A DNA stretch of 5,840 nucleotides from contig JAKFXO010000117.1 in the NCBI GenBank assembly GCA_021731345.1, positions 1-5,840 of the forward strand. Direction: 5' to 3'. Position 1 is the stretch's first letter, and the number at the start of each line of letters is the position of its first letter. Below the pieces are notes generated by a model that saw only the letters and a list, made by a program, of their open reading frames with translations, had not been told where the DNA came from and did no database searches. Origin of the DNA: Candidatus Peribacterales bacterium. Its GTDB lineage: Bacteria > Patescibacteriota > Gracilibacteria > Peribacterales > Peribacteraceae. Made by a program: the position numbers and the translations under genes. Below are positions 1-4,963 of this stretch, piece by piece.

Positions 1-543
1 AAAAAAAGTGTAAAACCAAAAATGTTCTCTATTAAGAACATCCCACATCTTCGTTTTATGCAAAAGTGGCCTCATTTTTTTGTAAAAATAGTCTAAATAG
101 TTCAAATGAATTGGCAAACTAATTGATTGCCTTGAAGGCTCATAAGATTGATTTGGATATCTACTAACCTCGTACCAAGGATTAAATTTTTTAACAATCT
201 TTTTAAGATAGCTGTTATTAAATAAATCAATCTCTAGCTGTGTGGTAGATAGCTTGCTTGCTTTATTCCAAAGATTATTTAGGTCATGGCCTGAAACATC
301 TTTCGCAGTCTTTTCAACAATGAATGATTTAAGTGCACATTCAATCATTTGATGACCCGTAAAGGTTAATTCACGCATTAAGCAATGATGTGCTAACAAA
401 CGTGCTACAACATAATGACTACAAGCATGCTCGTAAAATTGACGACTTAAATCTTCGGGACTTTTATTTTTTACAATGACAATTTGATCGGTGATACTTT
501 CATCCGTATTTATCCTCGCCTCAATCTCATTTTCACTTAGCAT
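1..543 (-). CDS. HEPN-domain protein, C-terminus cut by window edge
   Basis: An uninterrupted 181-codon frame runs from an ATG at 541-543 to the left edge; an in-frame TGA at 571-573 makes this the first usable ATG. Residues about 36-95 fit the HEPN helical fold: FYEHACSHYVVARLL, then GHQMIECALKSF, then SGHDLNNLW, the same order as in HEPN proteins (A..Y..AR.L, ..AiE..LK, GH.L..LW). R48 and H53 give an R-x4-H spacing, although the canonical HEPN nuclease motif may sit elsewhere. NPWYEVSRYP at about 121-130 is also typical. HEPN proteins are often RNases or nucleotide-binding partners in toxin-antitoxin and defence modules, but some are harmless; the role here is unknown. No Shine-Dalgarno lies at normal spacing. 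A+T is far higher than in the other genes, suggesting horizontal acquisition. Confidence 0.75.
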   Translation of the reverse strand, partial: MLSENEIEARINTDESITDQIVIVKNKSPEDLSRQFYEHACSHYVVARLLAHHCLMRELTFTGHQMIECALKSFIVEKTAKDVSGHDLNNLWNKASKLSTTQLEIDLFNNSYLKKIVKKFNPWYEVSRYPNQSYEPSRQSISLPIHLNYLDYFYKKMRPLLHKTKMWDVLNREHFWFYTFF

Positions 544-549
544 GATTGC

Positions 550-558
550 ATCATAACA
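550..558 (-). promoter_or_regulatory. Extended -10 promoter of the HEPN gene, leaderless type
   Basis: On the minus strand TGTTATGAT matches an extended -10 (TGn followed by TATGAT, five of six consensus bases). Six bases separate it from the HEPN ATG, so transcription would start at or beside the start codon. No good -35 was seen. Confidence 0.45.
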
Positions 559-566
559 TTCACATC

Positions 567-722
567 CTAATCATCAGCAAAAACTAAACCCCCAACCCAT
601 TCTTCTTCCTCTCTTTCGTCATAAGCCAAAAAAGGTAGGGGATACAAGAACACCGCAGGTCGGAGACCTACTCCAGATGAAAAGGGGATTAGATTTACCC
701 GAGAACGAGAAGCCTGAGCATG
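567..722 (-). pseudogene. Possible C-terminal tail of a frameshifted small secreted protein
   Basis: This frame is open from just after the TAA at 804-806 down to a TAG at 567-569, but has no ATG, GTG or TTG until a GTG around residue V24 of the tail, so it cannot start normally at its upstream end. From 722 it reads HAQASRSRVNLIPF and ends EEEEWVGGLVFADD, which looks like a genuine protein end. If two bases (GC in the GCGC at about 724-728) were removed, the neighbouring ORF at 695-796 would join it as ...TAAPA-HAQAS..., a textbook Sec cleavage region, giving about 75 residues. I do not recognise the family. It may be a frameshifted remnant, a sequencing or assembly error, or a chance open frame. 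It ends 24 bases before the HEPN start. Confidence 0.3.
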
Positions 723-796
723 AGCGCGGGTGCTGCCGTCAGGACGACGGAGAGGAGGAATGCGCGGCCGATGCTGGTGTATTGCTGCTTGGACAT
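695..796 (-). CDS. 33-aa hydrophobic ORF, signal-peptide-like
   Basis: The ATG at 794-796 lies seven bases after the TAA of the upstream STAS-like frame (804-806). The Shine-Dalgarno-like AAGG overlaps that stop codon (TTAAGG, then TACTA, then ATG), so the two could be translationally coupled. The product begins MSKQQYTSIGR and continues AFLLSVVLTAAPALMLRLLV, a basic start plus a hydrophobic segment long enough for one membrane span. Read alone it is a 33-residue membrane peptide. Its first 24 residues also look like a Sec signal peptide whose natural continuation sits in another frame (567-722). No family recognised. An in-frame TAA at 830-832 rules out a longer upstream start. Confidence 0.4.
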   Translation of the reverse strand: MSKQQYTSIGRAFLLSVVLTAAPALMLRLLVLG

Positions 797-803
797 TAGT
801 ACC

Positions 804-1118
804 TTAATAACGTGTGGGAATGCATTTTGTTACACGAAAAACTGCACAACCGAGTCCCTGCAGGGCAAACTGCAGGCGCCTGACCTCCGGAGCAGACCCG
901 GGAAGGTATACGTTCATGGCTTGTGGGTGAGCAAAACCTGACACGAGTGCGAGCACCGCCTGCACCACTCCCTCCCCCGATCCCTGGAAGTCCATATCGC
1001 GGCAATCTAGGACCAACTTCCTATCCCTTGCCTGTGGCGAGCGGTTGACTGGTGTCATTGACTTGAGTGTACGCTCGTACACCCATGAAATCAAGGGGAA
1101 AGTTTGGACAGATTCCAA
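804..1118 (-). CDS. Hypothetical protein, possibly STAS-like
   Basis: The open frame of up to 104 codons has no ATG near its upstream end; the first usable start is a TTG at 1116-1118, preceded by AAGAGA at six bases' spacing, and the frame is open back to a TGA at 1152-1154. Residues about 34-96 resemble the STAS (anti-anti-sigma) fold: KLVLDCRDMDFQGSGEGVV fits the beta-strand and loop that normally read vlDlsgvdFiDSSGlgvl, and APEVRRLQFALQGLG fits the later evvRrllelTGL helix. The loop serine survives, but DSSG is reduced to GSG. The first about 33 residues do not look like a STAS start, so the N-terminus may be lost or in another frame (see 1021-1149). If real it might be a partner-switching regulator or a structural STAS domain; this is weak by-eye homology. 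Confidence 0.45.
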   Translation of the reverse strand: MESVQTFPLISWVYERTLKSMTPVNRSPQARDRKLVLDCRDMDFQGSGEGVVQAVLALVSGFAHPQAMNVYLPGSAPEVRRLQFALQGLGCAVFRVTKCIPTRY

Positions 1119-1149
1119 ATCCGATCTCTTGTGACATGACTCTCGCCAC
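1021..1149 (-). other. 42-codon ORF with a perfect Shine-Dalgarno, overlapping the STAS-like frame
   Basis: A GTG at 1147-1149 sits five bases after AGGAGGT. The frame reads VARVMSQEIGFGIC and ends ...QPLATGKG at a TAG (1021-1023), overlapping the first third of the 804-1118 frame. A +1 shift (one base skipped) within the overlap would fuse it to the STAS-like segment just before KLVLD. It may be the true N-terminus of that protein after a frameshift, a short leader peptide, or chance. The ATG at 1135-1137 is an alternative start but is badly spaced from the Shine-Dalgarno. Confidence 0.35.
1067..1082. repeat. Perfect inverted repeat GTGTACG-CT-CGTACAC
   Basis: Two 7-base arms with a 2-base spacer form an operator-like dyad inside the 5' part of the STAS-like frame. 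The same heptamer recurs elsewhere in the window (3299, 3310, 3402, 3544, 4524). Function unknown. Confidence 0.6.
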
Positions 1150-1154
1150 TCTCA

Positions 1155-1161
1155 ACCTCCT
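1155..1161 (-). promoter_or_regulatory. Consensus Shine-Dalgarno AGGAGGT
   Basis: This minus-strand AGGAGGT lies five bases before a GTG (1147-1149) and 17 bases before an ATG (1135-1137). It is the only full-consensus site seen in front of a gene here. It lies in a purine-rich run (GGAGGGGTGGGGGAGGAGG), so chance is possible. Confidence 0.45.
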
Positions 1162-1216
1162 CCCCCACCCCTCCGATGAATTTTTTTAGGAGTAGATGAG
1201 CTAGAAGGCAGGGGAC

Positions 1217-1278
1217 AAGCTGACATAACTCCCCCGGACTCTTGGCTTTTAGAGGCTCTTTTGTCAGCTTCTCCTGAC
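1217..1278. repeat. Two mutually exclusive inverted repeats
   Basis: AAGCTGACA (1217-1225) is the exact reverse complement of TGTCAGCTT (1262-1270). GTCAG (1263-1267), inside that second arm, is also the reverse complement of CTGAC (1274-1278) with a six-base loop. Only one helix can form at a time. On the plus strand the smaller hairpin is followed by TTTTCTGGCCTTTTT, like a weak terminator, but no plus-strand gene lies downstream. On the minus strand the structures would sit in the leader of the frames at 1149 and below. Confidence 0.55.
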
Positions 1279-1309
1279 TTTTCTGGCCTTTTTGAGGGGG
1301 TAGTAGCCA

Positions 1310-1349
1310 CCTATAAGCCGCATTCAGGTACCTGAGGGGAGCTTATAGG
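1310..1349. repeat. 40-bp nested dyad: 9-bp stem enclosing a 12-bp palindrome
   Basis: CCTATAAGC (1310-1318) and GCTTATAGG (1341-1349) are perfect inverse copies. Between them, flanked by five bases on each side, lies the palindrome TCAGGTACCTGA (1324-1335). Neither strand has a T-run directly after it, so it is not an ordinary terminator. It could be a folded RNA element or a two-part protein-binding site. Confidence 0.65.
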
Positions 1350-1402
1350 CCATTTTGCATAGGATTTCATACTGAAAAACCAAATCCGTCGATCATGAGT
1401 TT

Positions 1403-1418
1403 TGCACATATCTGTGCA
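1403..1418. repeat. Short inverted repeat TGCACA-TATC-TGTGCA
   Basis: Six-base arms with a four-base loop; beyond a one-base mismatch the flanks (TT and AA) also pair. It could be an operator or a small hairpin. No gene start lies close enough to assign it. Confidence 0.4.
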
Positions 1419-1555
1419 CAAATAGGGAAGCGGGAAAATATGTGAAAATCAGTACTTATCCGCAGATGTATGCGAAAAACATGTGGCGGGGGAGTGAATC
1501 TGACCTGTCTCGTGAATAACGCACAATGTATCTTGTACATGATTAAATATGTCTA

Positions 1556-1574
1556 GTTGTTCAAAACGAACGAC
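1556..1574 (-). terminator. Weak candidate terminator after the 544-aa gene
   Basis: Six bases past the stop codon of the 544-aa gene, the minus strand reads GTCGTTC-GTTTT-GAACAAC, a seven-position stem with one C-A mismatch. Only a poor U tract follows (TAGACATATTT). The position is right for a terminator but the strength is low. Confidence 0.35.
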
Positions 1575-1580
1575 ATAGGC

Positions 1581-3215
1581 TTAGTTCTCCTGCTCGATAA
1601 TAGAGATGCTATTTCCGATCGTTGGTAACTGGAACGCCCATGGCGGCCAGACTTTGATTTCCACCTTATCAACCTCCGGCAGGTTCTTGATGATCCTATT
1701 TGCTTCGGCGACTGTCTTCCCTGCTACGTTGTCGCGAATGTACTTACCGAACTTGGCGCCGTTTGGGGTAATAGGGTTGATCACATAGCGTTGCGTGTAT
1801 GTCAAATCCGACGTGATCTTCACCCATTTGAAATCATCATCCCACGGGGCGATGACGTTTAAGTCCATGTTCTCCTTGGTTAGTGATGTTGGGACGACAG
1901 TCTTATCAGCAGAGACTCTGAGGAGCACTTCTTCCTTCAGAAGGTCCAAGAGCTCGTTTTCGTCGTACAAGATGACCGTGTATTCGATATTGCCGGAAAT
2001 AGGCACTGACGCCACGTTCTGACCGATAAACGCCTCAGACAGGTCAAAGTCCTTATAGACGAGTTTCGTAAGCTCTTCGCGCTGGAGCTGAACGAAGTTT
2101 GTACCGTTCACCTTATTAAATCCGATTCGTTCTTCTTCCACCTGCTGCTTTGCGACTGTGAGCAACTCCTGTTCTAATCTCTGTTTGGCACCCGGCTTAC
2201 TCTTCGTACCGTTTACATCTTCTTTCGTGAGAATGTTCACGTATGACGTGCTGCCGCCGGATGCTGGTTTGTCGTTACGTGCATACACAAACTTGCGCTC
2301 CCCTTCGGTAAGTCCTGGAAAATCCCACTTCACACCGGCAGGAACGTTACCGCGATCCCCGACGACTTCGCCATACTGATCCAGCGGATCGGCTGCAGCC
2401 GTGACCTGCGTCTTGGAACCGGCCTCCATAATGAGATCATCCTGCAGCCTAAATCGCATACCTGCTTGGTTTGTGAGACGCGTTCCCTGCCTAAGAGAAT
2501 ATTTTTCCGCACTGTCATTGAAGACGGTGATGGCCATCGTCGCATTTTTACCCGTGAAGTTTTTACTGACCTGATCATAAGTCAGCGTGCGGTTGATCTG
2601 TACGGTGAGAAGCTTCAGCGTGAGAACGCGAACGCGATCCTCCGGTACTGGCAAAACAGCTCCTGAAGCCATGAGATACACGTTTGTCGTAAAACTACCG
2701 GACTCTTGGTTTGGCCAAATATGGATCTCCGATGACGGCAGAAGCTTGAAAAACACGAAGAGAAAGACGATGACACTGAGACCTAAGAGCCCCCAAATGC
2801 GAAACTTCGGCAGTGACAAAAGTCCCACTACTTGGAGCCTGCTTCGGATGTCCTGACGCCACGATACGGGACTGAACGAACGAACGGCTTCAGCCTCATT
2901 TGGCTGTCCTTTGAGTATCGGACGTAGTTGCTTCAGTGTCTGCATCGTCTCCCAGCCACACTTGTGGGCAAGCTCACGAACCCGAGAATCTTTCAACGCG
3001 AGGATCAGACGCCTGTCTGCATTGAGCGCTTTCGCTTCACGGAAAAATGATGACAGCTGTTCGCTTGTGAGATCCTTAAAACCTTCAGGGGTTGCAACCA
3101 AAAGCACAGTGCCAGCGATGCGCCGCACTGAGCCAAGAAGCGAGCTTCCGGTTGGCTGCTCCGGAGCGATGAGCACGGTGAGAGATGGTGGCAGCTTTTC
3201 TGCTTCCTCGGACAT
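1581..3215 (-). CDS. CPR-type membrane-anchored protein with baseplate-J-like region
   Basis: 544 residues. Residues about 10-102 look like a small alpha/beta domain (TVLIAPEQ, AGTVLLVATPEGFKDL, then DRRLILALKDSRVRELAHKCGW), of the kind found before the membrane span in CPR proteins. One strong transmembrane helix lies at about 138-158 (IWGLLGLSVIVFLFVFFKLL), so the first 137 residues are probably cytoplasmic and the rest outside. Residues about 224-320 (ATMAITVFNDS, LRQGTRLTNQAGMRFRL, GDRGNVPAGVKWDFPGL) resemble the region annotated as baseplate-J-like in CPR genomes. The C-terminus has AGKTVAEANRIIKNLPEVDKV then IKVWPPWAFQLP. It probably has an envelope or surface role; the function is unknown. 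The ATG at 3213-3215 has no Shine-Dalgarno, but TACTTT lies five bases upstream. It follows pgk by 104 bases in the same direction, so co-transcription is possible. Confidence 0.85.
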   Translation of the reverse strand: MSEEAEKLPPSLTVLIAPEQPTGSSLLGSVRRIAGTVLLVATPEGFKDLTSEQLSSFFREAKALNADRRLILALKDSRVRELAHKCGWETMQTLKQLRPILKGQPNEAEAVRSFSPVSWRQDIRSRLQVVGLLSLPKFRIWGLLGLSVIVFLFVFFKLLPSSEIHIWPNQESGSFTTNVYLMASGAVLPVPEDRVRVLTLKLLTVQINRTLTYDQVSKNFTGKNATMAITVFNDSAEKYSLRQGTRLTNQAGMRFRLQDDLIMEAGSKTQVTAAADPLDQYGEVVGDRGNVPAGVKWDFPGLTEGERKFVYARNDKPASGGSTSYVNILTKEDVNGTKSKPGAKQRLEQELLTVAKQQVEEERIGFNKVNGTNFVQLQREELTKLVYKDFDLSEAFIGQNVASVPISGNIEYTVILYDENELLDLLKEEVLLRVSADKTVVPTSLTKENMDLNVIAPWDDDFKWVKITSDLTYTQRYVINPITPNGAKFGKYIRDNVAGKTVAEANRIIKNLPEVDKVEIKVWPPWAFQLPTIGNSISIIEQEN

Positions 3216-3220
3216 GGCGG

Positions 3221-3226
3221 AAAGTA
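3221..3226 (-). promoter_or_regulatory. Weak -10-like hexamer before the 544-aa gene
   Basis: The minus strand has TACTTT five bases before the ATG, in place of a Shine-Dalgarno. It is a poor match to TATAAT and no -35 was seen; it is listed because the spacing repeats that of the other genes here. Confidence 0.2.
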
Positions 3227-3298
3227 TGCCCGAAAACGCATGGATCAGAAATCACGACAAGCGAGTCGGCCAGTCAAAATGTCCGCTCAGTGGAATGT

Positions 3299-3317
3299 CG
3301 TACACCCAGCGTACACC
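3299..3317. repeat. Direct repeat CGTACACC x2 after pgk
   Basis: Two exact copies of CGTACACC with an 11-base period (3299-3306 and 3310-3317) lie 2-20 bases beyond the pgk stop codon, in the gap before the 544-aa gene. One helical turn apart, they could bind a dimeric protein. The same octamer also occurs at 1076-1083. Confidence 0.55.
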
Positions 3318-3319
3318 TA

Positions 3320-4516
3320 TTATTTTTTCAAAACCTCGAGCGACTCAAACGTCTTACCGGAAATGAACTCCAGCATGGCTCCCCCGCCCATACTGACAAA
3401 TGTGTACGCCTTCAGTGAAAATTTATATTTCAGATGGAAGTCGATGGTGTCGCCGCCGCCGATGAGACTGATCGCTCCCCCTTTCGTCGCTTCGGCAATT
3501 GCCTCTGCAATGCGCTTGGTGGCGTGCGAAAAACGGTTAAATTCGTACACGCCCAGAGGGCCGTTCCAGATGATCAGCTTGCTAGATTTGATAGCTGCAA
3601 TGTATCTCTCGATGGTGATTTTGCCGATGTCGTAGATCGCCATGTCACCAATGACATCTTCGACCGGAAGATCCAACTTTTCAGCGGTTTCGCTGAGCTC
3701 GTTCGCCACAACCGCATCACGAGGAACGTGAATTTTAGCGCGTCCTTCTTTGGCACTTTCAAGCATGAGCGTCTGCGCCAGCTCAATGCCTTCAGCGTCG
3801 TATTTGGAAGCTCCAACGTCAAATCCGCGTGCGGCGATGAGTGTATTTGCGATGCATCCGCCAACGAGAATGTGATCTCCTTTCTGGAGAAATCTCTCGA
3901 TGACCGGAACCTTAGTTTCCATCTTTGCTCCAGCGATGATGAGTGTCACAGGCCTCGTAGGCTTTTCGATGGCAATGCTCAGGTGTGAAATCTCCTGCTC
4001 GAGATTGAACCCCATGTAGGCAGGAAGCAGCTTCGCGACTCCGACCATACTGGCGTGAACGCGGTGACAGTTCGTAAATGCATCGTTCACGTAGACATCG
4101 CCAAGTTTTGCGAGTGCCTTGGAAAACTCTGGATCATTCTTTTTTTCCTGCGGATGAAACCGAAGATTTTCAAGCAACACGACTTCGCCAGGCTTGGCTT
4201 TGGCGACGGCTTTTTCGGCTTCTGGCCCAATGCAATCTGATGCGAAATGTACTGTCGTCTTCAGAATTTTCTCAAGAACTTCCACGATCGGTTTCTGACT
4301 AAATTTCGGGTCTGGACCATCTTTTGGGCGTCCCTGATGAGCCATGAGAATGAGCACAGCTCCAGAGTCGATGATGAAGCTCATTGTTTTCTTGATAGCC
4401 TCAACGCGCGTGATATCAGTAATGCTTCCGTCATCTTCCATCGGCAAGTCAAATCCGGCGCGAAGAAGTACTCGTTTACCTTTGATATCTGCGTCTGAAA
4501 GTAGGCGGTAGGTCAT
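3320..4516 (-). CDS. pgk: Phosphoglycerate kinase
   Basis: 398 residues, the normal length. PGK interconverts 1,3-bisphosphoglycerate plus ADP with 3-phosphoglycerate plus ATP in glycolysis, in the cytosol. Visible signatures: KGKRVLLRAGFDLP (12-25), AHQGRP (59-64), LLENLRFHPQEKKNDPEFSK (114-133), DVYVNDAFTNCHRVHAS (140-156), AGAKMETKVPVIERFL with lysines 198 and 202 (195-210), IWNGPLGVYEF (316-326), LIGGGDTIDF (351-360) and SMGGGAMLEFISGK (375-388). Several differ from the common family forms (RVDFNVP, SHLGRP, STGGGA), but the fold is intact. I chose the ATG at 4514-4516 because a longer start at 4604-4606 adds 30 residues without family resemblance. The gene lies 77 bases after the upstream gene. 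No Shine-Dalgarno precedes it, but a -10-like TACACT lies six bases upstream. Confidence 0.95.
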   Translation of the reverse strand: MTYRLLSDADIKGKRVLLRAGFDLPMEDDGSITDITRVEAIKKTMSFIIDSGAVLILMAHQGRPKDGPDPKFSQKPIVEVLEKILKTTVHFASDCIGPEAEKAVAKAKPGEVVLLENLRFHPQEKKNDPEFSKALAKLGDVYVNDAFTNCHRVHASMVGVAKLLPAYMGFNLEQEISHLSIAIEKPTRPVTLIIAGAKMETKVPVIERFLQKGDHILVGGCIANTLIAARGFDVGASKYDAEGIELAQTLMLESAKEGRAKIHVPRDAVVANELSETAEKLDLPVEDVIGDMAIYDIGKITIERYIAAIKSSKLIIWNGPLGVYEFNRFSHATKRIAEAIAEATKGGAISLIGGGDTIDFHLKYKFSLKAYTFVSMGGGAMLEFISGKTFESLEVLKK

Positions 4517-4522
4517 GAGGCA

Positions 4523-4550
4523 AGTGTACGCATGACAGTTCTCGGCGCAA
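4523..4550 (-). promoter_or_regulatory. Candidate leaderless promoter of pgk
   Basis: On the minus strand TTGCGC (4545-4550), a 16-base spacer and TACACT (4523-4528) lie six bases before the pgk ATG. Both hexamers are imperfect. The -10 overlaps a copy of the heptamer GTGTACG (4524-4530), which is repeated elsewhere in the window. Confidence 0.35.
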
Positions 4551-4558
4551 GGAACAGG

Positions 4559-4573
4559 CTCCACCGAGTGGAG
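4559..4573 (-). repeat. Hairpin between the upstream gene and pgk
   Basis: CTCCAC and GTGGAG form a perfect six-base stem with a three-base loop, 21 bases after the stop of the upstream gene. The minus strand has a T-run before the hairpin rather than after it, so it is not a standard terminator. It may be an RNA-stability or processing element in a shared transcript. Confidence 0.4.
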
Positions 4574-4593
4574 AAAAATCAATCCAAAACTAT

Positions 4594-4941
4594 TTAGGCC
4601 ATCCAAAGCTTCAAAATCGCTTCTGGGTTGTTTCCAAGAAAATACCCTATGAGCACTCCCCTCTCGTTTTTGACCGTATCGACTCGTCCATCGGTAACTG
4701 ATGCATCGAGTGTGTCCATCAGTGACACTGCGTCTGCCTGCAAAGGCTCAGAAAGGACGTATCCCCTCCTCTCTAAGAGAAACATCTCGGAAAACCGTGT
4801 CACAAGATCATGTTTGTTGTGAGTTCGGTAGAAATCAAAAAAACCATCAACCCCCTCTTTTTTCAGGAGTTCGTTCCATGTTTTGCGGGCGTTCGCCGTG
4901 CAAATGGGTCCTAGGAGCCCGAAGACGTATTCGTGAGCCAT
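4594..4941 (-). CDS. Orphan shikimate-dehydrogenase N-domain-like protein, catalytic residues replaced
   Basis: 115 residues, about the size of the substrate-binding domain of shikimate dehydrogenase (AroE) alone; the NADP-binding half is absent. YVFGLLGPI (5-13) fits the family start (yGLiGhPv), WNELLKKEGVDGFFDFY (22-38) fits hnaafkalGldavYlpf, and GYVLSEPLQADAVSLMDTLD (60-79) aligns without gaps to GfNVTiPhKeaVlplLDeld. GRVDTVKNERGVLIGY (85-100) fits gAvNTVvnenGrLvGYNTDG. The serines after GxP are not kept, the catalytic Lys of TIPHK is Gln68, the Asn of AVNT is Asp88 and the NTDG Asp is gone (FLGN). It should not catalyse shikimate reduction; a ligand sensor or scaffold is conceivable. The start is fixed by an in-frame TAG at 4954-4956. 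This is by-eye homology without a search. Confidence 0.6.
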   Translation of the reverse strand: MAHEYVFGLLGPICTANARKTWNELLKKEGVDGFFDFYRTHNKHDLVTRFSEMFLLERRGYVLSEPLQADAVSLMDTLDASVTDGRVDTVKNERGVLIGYFLGNNPEAILKLWMA

Positions 4942-4943
4942 GA

Positions 4944-4952
4944 TGCTACAAT
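4944..4952 (+). promoter_or_regulatory. Extended -10 promoter of the WecA-like gene
   Basis: TGCTACAAT matches TGn plus TACAAT (five of six consensus bases). Eleven bases separate it from the ATG at 4964, giving a leader of only a few bases. The -35 position (around 4924-4929, inside the opposite gene) is poor. Confidence 0.5.
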
Positions 4953-4956
4953 TCTA
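4951..4956 (-). promoter_or_regulatory. -10 element of the shikimate-dehydrogenase-like gene
   Basis: The minus-strand hexamer TAGAAT (five of six consensus bases) lies nine bases before the ATG at 4941. It overlaps the opposing TACAAT by two bases, so the two divergent promoters should exclude each other. Confidence 0.4.
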
Positions 4957-4963
4957 GTCGTAT

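Larger units (their letters stand above)
1162..1555. other. Gene-less region with several inverted repeats
   Basis: No convincing coding frame was found on either strand. The longest minus-strand frame (1367-1540, 57 codons) has unprotein-like composition and no Shine-Dalgarno. The region lies between the stop of the 544-aa gene and the small frames at 567-1149, so on the minus strand it could be a long 5' leader for the latter. It contains the dyads at 1217-1278, 1310-1349 and 1403-1418. No tRNA, rRNA, tmRNA or other known RNA was recognised. Confidence 0.6.

Noticed and set aside
656..672. AGGTC-GGA-GACCT hairpin as a terminator for the small frames
   Set aside because: The stem is only five base pairs, the loop three bases, and no T-run follows on either strand; it also lies inside the open tail frame.
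1367..1540. 57-codon minus-strand frame
   Set aside because: It is rich in His, Phe, Ile and Arg in an unprotein-like pattern, has no Shine-Dalgarno and runs through an inverted repeat; most likely chance.
2911..3366. 151-codon plus-strand open frame
   Set aside because: It lies opposite the 544-aa protein and the end of pgk and shows no family resemblance; a shadow.
4517..4606. 30-residue N-terminal extension of PGK from an ATG at 4604-4606
   Set aside because: The extension has no PGK-like sequence, overlaps the end of the upstream gene, and the internal start gives the standard PGK length and beginning.
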